From: a virus
DNA length: 29,271 nt
Direction: 5' to 3' (one strand)
IMG/VR virus record: IMGVR_UViG_3300017783_000137
Coordinates: 1-29,271 of that record
The notes beneath the pieces are model-generated. The model was not told the origin of the DNA, made no database searches, and worked only from the letters and a program-made list of their open reading frames with translations. The translations under genes were made by a program, and so were the position numbers. Below are positions 6,938 to 13,764 of the stretch, piece after piece. Positions within the stretch are counted from its first letter, which is position 1; each line of letters starts with the position of its first letter.

Positions 6938-7008
6938 AGTAATCCCGACCAGGGTGAGTTTAGTGCCATCCCAGGGCAGGGTCAAAATTGACTCCACCAG
7001 GGTATGTT

Positions 7009-7233
7009 TTACGTCATTTCCAAGACGCCATCAGCAATCATGTTATCAATGAGAATCGTATAATCCTCTTCAACATTCAGTCCCCAGAAGTGGACGTGGT
7101 GTTTATTCTCGTCGCTGTAGAAACGGCAAAGAGAAGAGAAGAGGGCAGGATACTCAGCGTCAAGGGCAATGTTACCATTGACAGTATCCTTCAGAATTTG
7201 TAGTCTGTCCACAAATCGATCTCTAACAGTCAT
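7009..7233 (-). CDS. Hypothetical protein, 74 aa
   Basis: No family is recognised. The protein reads MTVRDRFVDRLQILKDTVNG with later HHVHFWGLNVEEDYTILIDN, an unusual aromatic/His cluster in the middle. A good ribosome site (AGGAG) lies before the ATG. It follows the tRNA gene by 39 bp and precedes the oxygenase gene. It may belong to the same operon. Confidence 0.78.
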   Translation of the reverse strand: MTVRDRFVDRLQILKDTVNGNIALDAEYPALFSSLCRFYSDENKHHVHFWGLNVEEDYTILIDNMIADGVLEMT

Positions 7234-7272
7234 GACTGACTCCTATTTTGTTTTACTTGCCCGTTAAGGCAA

Positions 7273-7346
7273 CGGTCCAGGCAGGATTCGAACCTGCGAC
7301 CAACGCTTTAGAAGAGCGATGCTCTATTCCACTGAGCTACTGGACC
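7273..7346 (-). tRNA. tRNA-Arg (anticodon UCU)
   Basis: A full cloverleaf is readable on the minus strand. Acceptor GGTCCAG pairs with CTGGACC, the D stem is GCTC/GAGC, the anticodon loop CTTCTAA carries TCT, and the T arm is GCAGG-TTCGAAT-CCTGC. The base after the acceptor is G. One U-U mismatch closes the anticodon stem, and CCA is not encoded. It decodes AGA, a codon likely richer in phage than in host genes. It lies one base beyond the end of the DUF6445-like gene. Confidence 0.95.
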
Positions 7347-7347
7347 A

Positions 7348-7977
7348 TTAGTAGTTTAAAAAATGCACCTCTGTGTAGCGTCTCTTGTTTACAAATGTAT
7401 CACCAACCAGTCTCATTGCATGATAAGTGCTACCAGAAAAGAAAACACCACAGTTGAAGCGGTCTAAGATACAGTGGGATTCAACTGCATCCTTACACCA
7501 AGGGTCTGAGTGCTCACCTCCACCATTGTAATCAAAGGACTTGTAAAAAGATGTGCCAGGACCATAGTTGTTACTCTTGTTTAGATAAACGATACAGTTA
7601 ACTGAGTTAGGATCTGTGTGTGGAAACCAGTGTCCTTTAGGTGGAGAGTTTAACATAGTCATGTTGAACTTACAACCTTCATCGAAGTGGACACCAATCA
7701 TTCCTAGACGGACAGAGACTTGTTGATGAATAGAAAACCAACGTGGATCATATGCCTCCGTGATAGTATGTCTGCCGTCATAGAAGTCTATGCCGTTGCC
7801 CTTGATAGGGTCTTGGGGTTTGTGTGAGAGGATAGGGCAGCAGTCGAGATACTCAACCACCCTATCAGGATTCTTATATAGGTTATCAATATAGACAACC
7901 CTCTGATCGTTAATTATTTCTACATTATACTCAAGGTTTTCATTGAGTATAAAGTCATCACCAGTAAAGAAACTCAT
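7348..7977 (-). CDS. DUF6445-like, putative 2OG-Fe(II) oxygenase fold protein
   Basis: The 209-aa protein contains DNLYKNPDRVVEY near residues 31-43, HWFPHTDPNSVNCIVYLN with H120-T-D122, GTSFYKS, and FFSGSTYHAMRL with H186, followed by Arg199/200. This is the jelly-roll HxD...H layout, and the whole resembles the DUF6445 type that in some bacteria is encoded near tryptophan halogenases; that link is from memory and not tested here. The frame opens earlier (8010), but the ATG at 7977 gives an ATGA overlap with the upstream oxygenase. Possible role: modifying an amino acid or peptide together with the halogenase. Family call moderate. Confidence 0.78.
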   Translation of the reverse strand: MSFFTGDDFILNENLEYNVEIINDQRVVYIDNLYKNPDRVVEYLDCCPILSHKPQDPIKGNGIDFYDGRHTITEAYDPRWFSIHQQVSVRLGMIGVHFDEGCKFNMTMLNSPPKGHWFPHTDPNSVNCIVYLNKSNNYGPGTSFYKSFDYNGGGEHSDPWCKDAVESHCILDRFNCGVFFSGSTYHAMRLVGDTFVNKRRYTEVHFLNY

Positions 7978-8561
7978 GCCTGCTCTCTCACAATAGGATC
8001 TCCTTCCCATAGAGTCCTCTTAACCTTATCAACTTTGCCTCTTAGATTAAACGAGACAATAGTGCGAGGGACATCAGACTTATTCTCTAGCGCCTGGTGG
8101 TGGACAGTAGTAGGAAAGATAATTAGATCACCCTCATTTATAGGGGGAATAAAACTCTGCAACCTACCACTCCAGGGATTGTTGAATGGTGATATGAATT
8201 GAGTTGCATCATGAAGCTTAGGATTAAACTCAACATAAAGAATGCAACTCCAACCACTATGACCATGGTTATGAATGCCATGGTATTGACCTTTACGTGA
8301 TGTTTGACACCACATATCAGTAAACTCAACCCTTCTACGCTCAGTAAACTGAGCAAGATAGGGCTCAATGATTGGAATAATTACATCAGCATACGGAGGT
8401 AACGTCTCTTCTTCCATGTGAAAGAAGTCAGTATACATTTCATTGTTATCCAGATGCTCTTGCCCAAACTGAGGTAGGGACTCCATGATAATTTGTTTCT
8501 GTGATTCCCAATTCTCTACTTCGTAATGTGCGATTGGGACAGAAAATAAATTATGAATCAT
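7974..8561 (-). CDS. 2OG-Fe(II) oxygenase (TIGR02466-like)
   Basis: This 195-aa dioxygenase-like protein shows HGIHNHGHSGWSCILYVE (His97/His99 at the first metal position), then GDLIIFPTTVHHQALENK with the distal His154/155, and Arg166 for 2-oxoglutarate. That order and the surrounding Ser/Gly pattern match the putative 2OG-Fe(II) oxygenases common in marine T4-like phages. It starts by ATGA overlap with the 50-aa gene and ends by ATGA overlap with the DUF6445-like gene, so the three are translated from one message driven by the promoter at 8735-8763. Substrate unknown. Confidence 0.85.
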   Translation of the reverse strand: MIHNLFSVPIAHYEVENWESQKQIIMESLPQFGQEHLDNNEMYTDFFHMEEETLPPYADVIIPIIEPYLAQFTERRRVEFTDMWCQTSRKGQYHGIHNHGHSGWSCILYVEFNPKLHDATQFISPFNNPWSGRLQSFIPPINEGDLIIFPTTVHHQALENKSDVPRTIVSFNLRGKVDKVKRTLWEGDPIVREQA

Positions 8562-8710
8562 TTGAGTATCTCAGTATAGTGTCGGATCTTAATGCCGATC
8601 GCTTCTGCGTCAACATAGTCACCACTCTCTAGGGCATCGTGCATCTGGTCCACTAGGATTTCAATCATGTTATTGATAGCGTCAATTTCCTCAAGAAACT
8701 GATCGTCCAT
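8558..8710 (-). CDS. Small acidic helical protein, 50 aa
   Basis: The frame reads MDDQFLEEIDAINNMIEILV, then DQMHDALESGDYVDAEAIGI and ends KIRHYTEILK. It is a helical hairpin-like acidic protein without a recognised family. A strong GAGGAG ribosome site lies 6 nt before the ATG, a consensus promoter is just upstream, and its stop overlaps the next start by ATGA. It is the first gene of the oxygenase operon, so it is made early and in quantity; host-takeover proteins often look like this, but that is inference. Confidence 0.82.
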   Translation of the reverse strand: MDDQFLEEIDAINNMIEILVDQMHDALESGDYVDAEAIGIKIRHYTEILK

Positions 8711-8734
8711 GGTGGTCTCCTCGTATGCCTTGTA

Positions 8735-8763
8735 AGTATATATGGTTAGGGTCCGAGTGTCAA
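8735..8763 (-). promoter_or_regulatory. sigma70-type promoter of the oxygenase operon
   Basis: TTGACA (8763-8758), a 17-bp spacer and TATACT (8740-8735). The boxes and spacing follow the psbA and hli promoters. The -35 box overlaps the last codons of the endonuclease-like gene. Expected start near 8728, 18 nt before the first ATG. Confidence 0.87.
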
Positions 8764-9092
8764 CCCTTAAAATTCTTAATAAACCATTCGGCGTCCACTA
8801 CCACAAGTGGTTGCTTCCTATTCTTCTTCATAAAAAGTATAGGTTGGTGGTCTCCTGAGTTGGCACATGCCTGCTCGTATGCATCGTAAACGTTTAGTTT
8901 CTCCACATTCTTACACTCAATACTGAAGGGAAACTTCTGCCTAGCATCTCGTGCCATCATAATATCTTCCCCACCAGCACCCATGCTGCGAGACTCGATG
9001 TCTTCAGGGTGGACATTCCTATGCTCGATGAGCATGTCTCTCACCCACTGTTGGAATCGTCTACCTTTACCCTTTGCACTCTGTGGTTTCAC
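8760..9092 (-). CDS. PD-(D/E)xK endonuclease, Holliday-junction-resolvase-like
   Basis: The 110-aa protein has the compact nuclease plan: basic N-terminal helix (KGKGRRFQQWVRDML), SRSMGAGGEDIMM with Asp43, then FPFSIECKN with E59-x-K61, the PD-(D/E)xK catalytic pair. This order (GGED ... ECK) is seen in small phage and archaeal resolvase-like nucleases that cut branched DNA. It starts with GTG at 9092, overlapping the upstream stop as GTGA, which decides the start. The promoter of the next operon lies in its 3' end. Activity is likely; exact substrate (recombination junctions versus host DNA) is not shown. Confidence 0.82.
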   Translation of the reverse strand: MKPQSAKGKGRRFQQWVRDMLIEHRNVHPEDIESRSMGAGGEDIMMARDARQKFPFSIECKNVEKLNVYDAYEQACANSGDHQPILFMKKNRKQPLVVVDAEWFIKNFKG

Positions 9093-9259
9093 CTGCTTAT
9101 CCTCTCATCAAGTGCTTCATGAATAATTTGTTTCAACTCAATACGCTCTTCTGGTGTGAAGATTGTCCTTACCTTGACAGGCATAGGTGCATAACTACTT
9201 GGTTTCTTAGACTTACCAGGGAGACTCATGCCTTGAGTGTCGATCTTATCCTTCGACAT
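9089..9259 (-). CDS. Hypothetical protein, 56 aa
   Basis: The frame reads MSKDKIDTQGMSLPGKSKKP, then SSYAPMPVKVRTIFTPEERI and ends ELKQIIHEALDERISR. A disordered basic N-terminus is followed by one amphipathic helix beginning TPEERIELKQ. GGAG lies upstream of the ATG. It overlaps the previous gene by 14 nt and the nuclease gene by GTGA, so it is probably a coupled partner of the nuclease. Function unknown. Confidence 0.77.
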   Translation of the reverse strand: MSKDKIDTQGMSLPGKSKKPSSYAPMPVKVRTIFTPEERIELKQIIHEALDERISR

Positions 9260-9464
9260 TTTCTTTCTCCGTCTTCTTATTAAATCCGAATGGTCCTGCT
9301 TTATCTTCTGATCTATTCTTCATGGCAACACCAGCAAGAGACTCCATGATCTTAAGGATATCCTTTGCCTCAGCATTCTCTCCAAGTTCCTTGGCAACAT
9401 ACCAATACTTGGGCCAAAACTCTTCACCTGCAATGAGGTATTCGTCTAATGAAATTGGTTTCAT
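9246..9464 (-). CDS. Hypothetical protein, 72 aa
   Basis: The protein starts MKPISLDEYLIAGEEFWPKY and continues WYVAKELGENAEAKDILKIM, then a Lys/Glu-rich tail. The frame opens further upstream (to 9527) but that part covers the terminator at 9495-9517. The ATG at 9464, with AAAGGGA before it, is therefore the likely start. A helical Trp/Tyr-rich core is the only structural hint. It is the first gene after the terminator, so it needs its own promoter, which was not found. Confidence 0.8.
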   Translation of the reverse strand: MKPISLDEYLIAGEEFWPKYWYVAKELGENAEAKDILKIMESLAGVAMKNRSEDKAGPFGFNKKTEKENVEG

Positions 9465-9494
9465 AATAAATCCCTTTCGTCTATCTATAACAAT

Positions 9495-9517
9495 AAAAAA
9501 GGCACCCGTAGGTGCCT
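9495..9517 (-). terminator. Intrinsic terminator after the 47-aa DUF4278-like gene
   Basis: On the minus strand AGGCACC-TACG-GGTGCCT (9517-9500) is a 7-bp stem with a stable 4-nt loop, followed directly by a run of T. It begins 7 nt after the stop at 9524. Confidence 0.92.
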
Positions 9518-9523
9518 CTGTTA

Positions 9524-9667
9524 TCAACTCTTAGATGCGAACTTACGCTCGATTCTAATCCCGCGATACATCAAATTATGATTGCGAGTCTGAGTTTGCT
9601 CTTCTAGCACGGCTGTCTTGTATGACTCAGCATCATACTGGACACCGCGATATGTGATAGTAGTCAT
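9524..9667 (-). CDS. DUF4278-like small protein, 47 aa
   Basis: The frame reads MTTITYRGVQYDAESYKTAV, then LEEQTQTRNHNLMYRGIRIE and ends RKFASKS. The TYRGVQYD start and the second MYRGI repeat match the YRG-Y pattern of DUF4278 proteins found in cyanobacteria and their phages; function is unknown. TAGGAG lies 7 nt before the ATG, and an intrinsic terminator follows. The host-like family points to exchange between phage and cyanobacteria. Confidence 0.82.
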   Translation of the reverse strand: MTTITYRGVQYDAESYKTAVLEEQTQTRNHNLMYRGIRIERKFASKS

Positions 9668-9707
9668 TGATATACTCCTAAAGTAGTTGGTGGTTAAACC
9701 CGTTCCT

Positions 9708-9872
9708 TTAGTCGTGTGCGTCCCATGGATAGCAATTAGGGGTTGATTCCTTCATGACCTCAATCAATTCCACCTTATATTCAGGAGGAATATTCTCGTT
9801 TGTTCTCATCCGAAGCATGATTGCATCGGCTTGAGCACAAGTGAGAGTTGAATAGAATAATACTTCTAGCAT
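9708..9872 (-). CDS. Small conserved protein with structured leader, 54 aa
   Basis: The frame reads MLEVLFYSTLTCAQADAIML, then RMRTNENIPPEYKVELIEVM and ends KESTPNCYPWDAHD. The hydrophobic start plus a Cys could be a short signal sequence, but the remainder is a helical pair similar in form to small cytosolic regulators. Two Cys are present. No family is recognised. It is preceded by an unusual structured leader with direct repeats (9873-9948) that abuts the ATG, and by a late-type box. Confidence 0.78.
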   Translation of the reverse strand: MLEVLFYSTLTCAQADAIMLRMRTNENIPPEYKVELIEVMKESTPNCYPWDAHD

Positions 9873-9948
9873 GGGATGAACGCTCCGTTCCGCGACTTAC
9901 TTGCGTCCTCCTTTCGGGGGATGAACGTATGGATATACTAACATATCC
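9873..9948 (-). promoter_or_regulatory. Structured 5' leader with repeated CGTTCATCCC
   Basis: On the minus strand the leader contains hairpin GGATAT-GTTAGT-ATATCC (9948-9931), then CGTTCATCCC (9927-9918), a GAAA-loop hairpin whose 3' arm includes GGAGG (about 9922-9905), GAACG (9890-9886), and a second CGTTCATCCC (9882-9873) touching the ATG. GAACG can pair with CGTTC of either repeat, so two exclusive folds exist. A translational switch is inferred, not shown. Confidence 0.55.
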
Positions 9949-9952
9949 ACAA

Positions 9953-9960
9953 CTATTTAG
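9953..9960 (-). promoter_or_regulatory. Candidate late promoter CTAAATAG
   Basis: CTAAATAG lies about 80 nt upstream of the 54-aa gene and just before its structured leader. It overlaps the last codon and stop of the 84-aa gene. The same octamer occurs upstream of two other late genes in this window. Confidence 0.5.
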
Positions 9961-10211
9961 CAACTCACTTCCTTTTTTTGCCTTTTTTTGGTCTTGCTCT
10001 GACTGGTCTGGTATTCTTTAAGTCCTTCTTGAGTCTCTTCAAGAAGGATAAGTGGTCCCGAATACCAATTTGAGGGGTCTTGGGACAACCAATCACCTTC
10101 TCGTCTTGTATCGATCTTTTGCACTTCTTTCTTTTCATGTAGTAGGTTATCAATCCATCGACTGATGGAATACTTATAGTTGAAAACCACCGAAAGTACT
10201 TGCTTCAACAT
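9957..10211 (-). CDS. Hypothetical protein downstream of nrdB, 84 aa
   Basis: The protein contains FNYKYSISRWIDNLLHEKKE, then a region with WLSQDPSNWYSGPLILLEET and a very basic tail (SKTKKRQKKEVSC). The ATG at 10211 overlaps the nrdB end by 38 bp; a GTG at 10190 would give a shorter overlap and a start right at FNYKY, and cannot be excluded. No family is recognised. Its position after nrdB suggests expression with the nucleotide-metabolism genes. Confidence 0.68.
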   Translation of the reverse strand: MLKQVLSVVFNYKYSISRWIDNLLHEKKEVQKIDTRREGDWLSQDPSNWYSGPLILLEETQEGLKEYQTSQSKTKKRQKKEVSC

Positions 10212-11310
10212 CTTGTTTGATACCTCCAACAACATAGGACTCAATCTCAGTTTCCTGAGGAGCATTTTGCTGACCTTTGCTATTTAGCCAGTGCTCTGTC
10301 CATGGTAGGGGATTATTCTTAGCAGGGATGTCATAGACTGGATCGATACCAACTGCCTTCATGCGACGGTTAGCGATCCACTCAACGTATTGACAGAGCA
10401 GTCTCTCATTAAGACCGATCATGCTGCCGTTTTCAAATAGATATTTTGCCCAGTCTTTCTCCTGGTTTACTGCGTCGATAAACATCTGACGCACTGTTTC
10501 TTTTTCTTCTTGTGCGATGACCTGCATCTCAGGATCATCACCTTTCTTCCACTTGTAAAGGATCTTCTGAGTCAGTGCCAAATGTTGTGACTCATCCCTG
10601 GCAATAAGGGAGATAATTTTTGCTGAACCTTCCATGAGTTTAAGTTCACCAAAAGCAAAACTACAAGCAAAAGAAACATAGAACCGTATTCCTTCCAGGA
10701 TGTTGACATTAGCAATCGCCAGATAAAGTTTACGTTTAACATCATTCAGTGTCCAGTCACGAGTAGGTGATCCCTCCCAGGACTTCTCCCACATGGTGCT
10801 GGATGCCCACTCAGATGCTGCTTCAATGAAATCATTGTATGCTTTGGTTACAGACTTAGCACGATCGAGAATCTTCTCGTCATCTAATACCGTATCGAAG
10901 ACTTCTGTTGGATCTGGGTAGATGTTTTTGATGATATGGGTATAGGAACGAGAGTGAATCTGCTCCATGAATTCCCATACTCCCATGCATCCTTCCAACT
11001 CAGGAAGACTACAGTAAGGTGAGAATGCCATCCCAGGACCACGCCCCTGCACAGAGTCCAGAAGGATCTGATACTTGAGGTTACTGGTGTAGATATGTTT
11101 CTGTTGATCATTCAGTGTTTTGTAATCGGACCTGTCTTTCTGAAGGGAAACCTCTTCAGGTCTCCAGAAGTATCCTAACTGTGTCTGTGTCAGTTTATCA
11201 AAGTCAGCATACTTGTATTCATCATAACGTTGCATCCCTAAAGGAGCACCAAAAAACATTGGTTGGTTTTTTGTGTCTACCTTCTTGTCGTTAAAGACTG
11301 TCAGTCCCAT
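10174..11310 (-). CDS. nrdB: Ribonucleotide reductase class Ia, beta subunit
   Basis: NrdB holds the diiron-tyrosyl radical that starts reduction of ribonucleotides to deoxyribonucleotides. The 378-aa protein has the ligands D85, E116, H119, E206, E240 and H243, and the radical Tyr123 in HSRSYTHI, closely following E. coli numbering. It ends STFGGFQL, a conserved tail that binds the alpha subunit. The ATG at 11310 is chosen because AGGAG lies upstream and it overlaps the 59-aa gene by 10 nt; the longer frame to 11337 lacks these. It works with NrdA to supply dNTPs for phage replication. Confidence 0.97.
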   Translation of the reverse strand: MGLTVFNDKKVDTKNQPMFFGAPLGMQRYDEYKYADFDKLTQTQLGYFWRPEEVSLQKDRSDYKTLNDQQKHIYTSNLKYQILLDSVQGRGPGMAFSPYCSLPELEGCMGVWEFMEQIHSRSYTHIIKNIYPDPTEVFDTVLDDEKILDRAKSVTKAYNDFIEAASEWASSTMWEKSWEGSPTRDWTLNDVKRKLYLAIANVNILEGIRFYVSFACSFAFGELKLMEGSAKIISLIARDESQHLALTQKILYKWKKGDDPEMQVIAQEEKETVRQMFIDAVNQEKDWAKYLFENGSMIGLNERLLCQYVEWIANRRMKAVGIDPVYDIPAKNNPLPWTEHWLNSKGQQNAPQETEIESYVVGGIKQDVEASTFGGFQL

Positions 11311-11480
11311 TCTTGTGGCTCCTTTGGATTTTTGCATGTACCATAGTTGTAGATATAATTTAGAAAGCCATTGATCCTTGGAGGAAACTCCAAGGACTTA
11401 CAGACTTCAAGGTAAGACTCAAACTCGTCTTGTAGATCTTTGTTGAGTGTGATTGTAATGTCCTTAGACGTTGCAGGCAT
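11301..11480 (-). CDS. Hypothetical protein between nrdA and nrdB, 59 aa
   Basis: The protein reads MPATSKDITITLNKDLQDEF, then ESYLEVCKSLEFPPRINGFL and ends with YNYGTCKNPKEPQEWD. The pattern of a short beta strand (DITITL), a helix and a second helical half resembles a ribbon-helix-helix DNA-binding fold, but key positions were not verified. It overlaps the nrdA end by 17 nt and the nrdB start by 10 nt. If it binds DNA it could regulate the surrounding operon; this is inference. Confidence 0.72.
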   Translation of the reverse strand: MPATSKDITITLNKDLQDEFESYLEVCKSLEFPPRINGFLNYIYNYGTCKNPKEPQEWD

Positions 11481-13764
11481 CGCACTCACCTTCTTCACCA
11501 TTGTCAATCTCTCCCAGAAGGGTGTCTAGTTTAGATTGTTGAGACTCATCCACATCAGGATCTCTCTTGGCATCATATGTGTTTTGATAATAAGAAGTTT
11601 TCCATCCATACTTGTAGGTAGTAAGAAGATCATTTGCCATTACTGACACAGGGATCTTATTATCAGGGAAATTTTCGGGATTGTATGACCAGTTGCCACT
11701 GATCGCTTGATCAAAGAATTTCTGGAGCACTGCAGTAATTTCAATGTAACCTTTGTTAGAGGTCATGTCCCACAGAAGAGTGTAGTTATTCTTCAGGGAA
11801 TTGTATTGTGGAACAATCTGCTTAAGAGGTCCCTTCTTTGATTTTTTAACGGACAAGTAGTCTCTAGGTGGTTCGATTCCATTGGTTGCGTTTGACACAA
11901 CGGAACTGCTTTCTGAAGGCATCTGTGCGGACAGAGTGCTGTGTCGCAATCCATACTCCTCGATATCCAACCTAAGGCTATCCCAATCATAATTATAATG
12001 CGGTTTGATTAACTCGTCAACGTCCTTCTTATATGTATCAATTGGTAGAAGTCCATCAGCATACTTTGTGCGATGGAATGCTTCACAAGGACCACGCTCT
12101 TCAGCAAGTTTACAAGAAGACTTAAGAAGGTTGTATTGGAATGCCTCAGTCAACTCATGGACCATCTTCAGAGCATTGGGATCATCATAATGCTCACCAT
12201 TCTTAGCAAGGTAATGTGCTAGTCCAATGAAACCAATACCCAGAGAGCGACGTGCCATGGTGCTACGGCGAGCAGCAGCAACAGGATACTCCTGGTAGTC
12301 AATCAACTCTTCAAGTCCCCTCACAGATAGATCTGTAAGGTTTTCCAACTCATCTAGATTCTTGATCTTACCAACGTTAATAGCAGACAGAATGCACAAA
12401 GCAATCTCACCACCATCATCATCAATGTGATTGATAGGATCAGTAGGCAGTGTGATCTCTTGACACAGGTTACTCATGTTAACCTTGTCTTTGAATGAGG
12501 AGTGACTGTTGCAGTGATCGATATTCATGATGTAAATACGACCTGTCTCTGCTCTCTCCTTCAGGATGCTAAGGATTAACTCTTGCGCCTTGACAGTCTT
12601 TCTTGGAATAGACTCGTCTGATTCATAACCCACATAGCAAGAGTCAAATGACTCAGTACCAAAAGCATCGTACAAACCTGGTACGTCATGCGGTGAGAAG
12701 AGGCTAATCTCTCCATCCGCAATGAAACGCTCGTAGAAAATCTTTGATAGTTGGATGGAGTAGTCAAGTTTCCTCACTCGATTATCTTCTGTGCCCTTAT
12801 TATTCTTGAGGACAATAAGGTCTTCTATTTCTTGGTGCCAGATTGGGAAGTGGACAGTTGCTGATCCACCTCGGACGCCATTCTGAGTACAACATCGGAC
12901 AGTGCTTTCAAACTTTTTGAGGAATGGGATAACACCTGTGTGCTGTACTTCTCCGCCTCTGATCTTAGCGTTGATGCCACGGATTCTGCCTGCGTTGATA
13001 CCGATTCCTGCACGTTGAGCAACATAGTAGCCAATCGCCATGTCACTAGAAAAGATACTATCGATGGTGTCATCGACATCAACAAGAACACAGCTAGCAA
13101 ATTGTCGAAGTGGAGTTCGCACCCCTGCCATGATAGGTGTGGGAATGTTGATTCGGTGTTTGCTGATTGCGTCGTAGTATCTTTTGACATAATCAAGTCT
13201 TGTTTCTGTAGGGTATCGTTGAAACAGAGTCGCAGCAATCATGATATACATTTGCTGAGGAGTCTCGAAGATATCTCCAGACGACCTGTCCTGTACCAGA
13301 TATTTATCAACTACCTGTCTTAGACCTGCATAGGTAAACAGATAGTCTCTGTCGTTATCGATCATGTCATTGATCTGATCCCACTCATCGTCTGTGTATG
13401 CCTCTACAATGCTGCTGTCGTAAACTTTACTAGCAGCACATTCAATCACATGATTCTGAAGGTGTGGAGCGTTGTCTGGATGGAATCCATATACACTTTT
13501 ACGAAGTCCAAATAGCAGCAGTCGTGCTGCAGCAAACTGATAGTTAGGTGCATCCAAACTAATAAGATCATTAGCAGACCTTACTAGAATCTCTTGGATG
13601 TCTGATGTCTTGATACCATCAAATAGTTGTAGGTTGGCATTCATTTCGATTGCCGATTCCGACACACCAGCAAGTCCTCTGCAAGCGTGCTCAACCATTT
13701 CATGAATTTTACTTAGGTGAATCTCTTCAACCTGTCCATTACGCTTTACAACTGTGTCGCTCAT
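11464..13764 (-). CDS. nrdA: Ribonucleotide reductase class Ia, alpha subunit
   Basis: NrdA binds NDP substrates and allosteric nucleotides and carries out the reduction. The 766-aa protein aligns over its whole length with E. coli NrdA as remembered. Visible parts are an N-terminal ATP-cone (VVKRNGQVEEIHLSKIHEMV), FASCVLVDV with the first redox Cys, SNLCQEITLP with the radical Cys plus Asn and Glu, ALCILSAINVG with the second redox Cys, SESSSVVSNATNGIEPPR, the radical-transfer pair YYQNT, and a C-terminal CDAC that re-reduces the site. No intron, intein or split is present. It overlaps gp61 by ATGA. Confidence 0.98.
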   Translation of the reverse strand: MSDTVVKRNGQVEEIHLSKIHEMVEHACRGLAGVSESAIEMNANLQLFDGIKTSDIQEILVRSANDLISLDAPNYQFAAARLLLFGLRKSVYGFHPDNAPHLQNHVIECAASKVYDSSIVEAYTDDEWDQINDMIDNDRDYLFTYAGLRQVVDKYLVQDRSSGDIFETPQQMYIMIAATLFQRYPTETRLDYVKRYYDAISKHRINIPTPIMAGVRTPLRQFASCVLVDVDDTIDSIFSSDMAIGYYVAQRAGIGINAGRIRGINAKIRGGEVQHTGVIPFLKKFESTVRCCTQNGVRGGSATVHFPIWHQEIEDLIVLKNNKGTEDNRVRKLDYSIQLSKIFYERFIADGEISLFSPHDVPGLYDAFGTESFDSCYVGYESDESIPRKTVKAQELILSILKERAETGRIYIMNIDHCNSHSSFKDKVNMSNLCQEITLPTDPINHIDDDGGEIALCILSAINVGKIKNLDELENLTDLSVRGLEELIDYQEYPVAAARRSTMARRSLGIGFIGLAHYLAKNGEHYDDPNALKMVHELTEAFQYNLLKSSCKLAEERGPCEAFHRTKYADGLLPIDTYKKDVDELIKPHYNYDWDSLRLDIEEYGLRHSTLSAQMPSESSSVVSNATNGIEPPRDYLSVKKSKKGPLKQIVPQYNSLKNNYTLLWDMTSNKGYIEITAVLQKFFDQAISGNWSYNPENFPDNKIPVSVMANDLLTTYKYGWKTSYYQNTYDAKRDPDVDESQQSKLDTLLGEIDNGEEGECDACNV

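Noticed and set aside
6938-6997. GTG start giving a 20-residue longer 2OG oxygenase
   Set aside because: No ribosome site and the extra residues add nothing to the domain; retained as an alternative in the gene entry.
9781-9963. Minus-strand frame of 60 codons over the structured leader
   Set aside because: It overlaps the convincing 54-aa gene in another frame and its first third lies in the leader; composition (Ser, Arg, Cys) is not protein-like for this genome.
11464-13764. Possible split or intein in nrdA
   Set aside because: Alignment by eye with E. coli NrdA shows all motifs in order with no long insertion.
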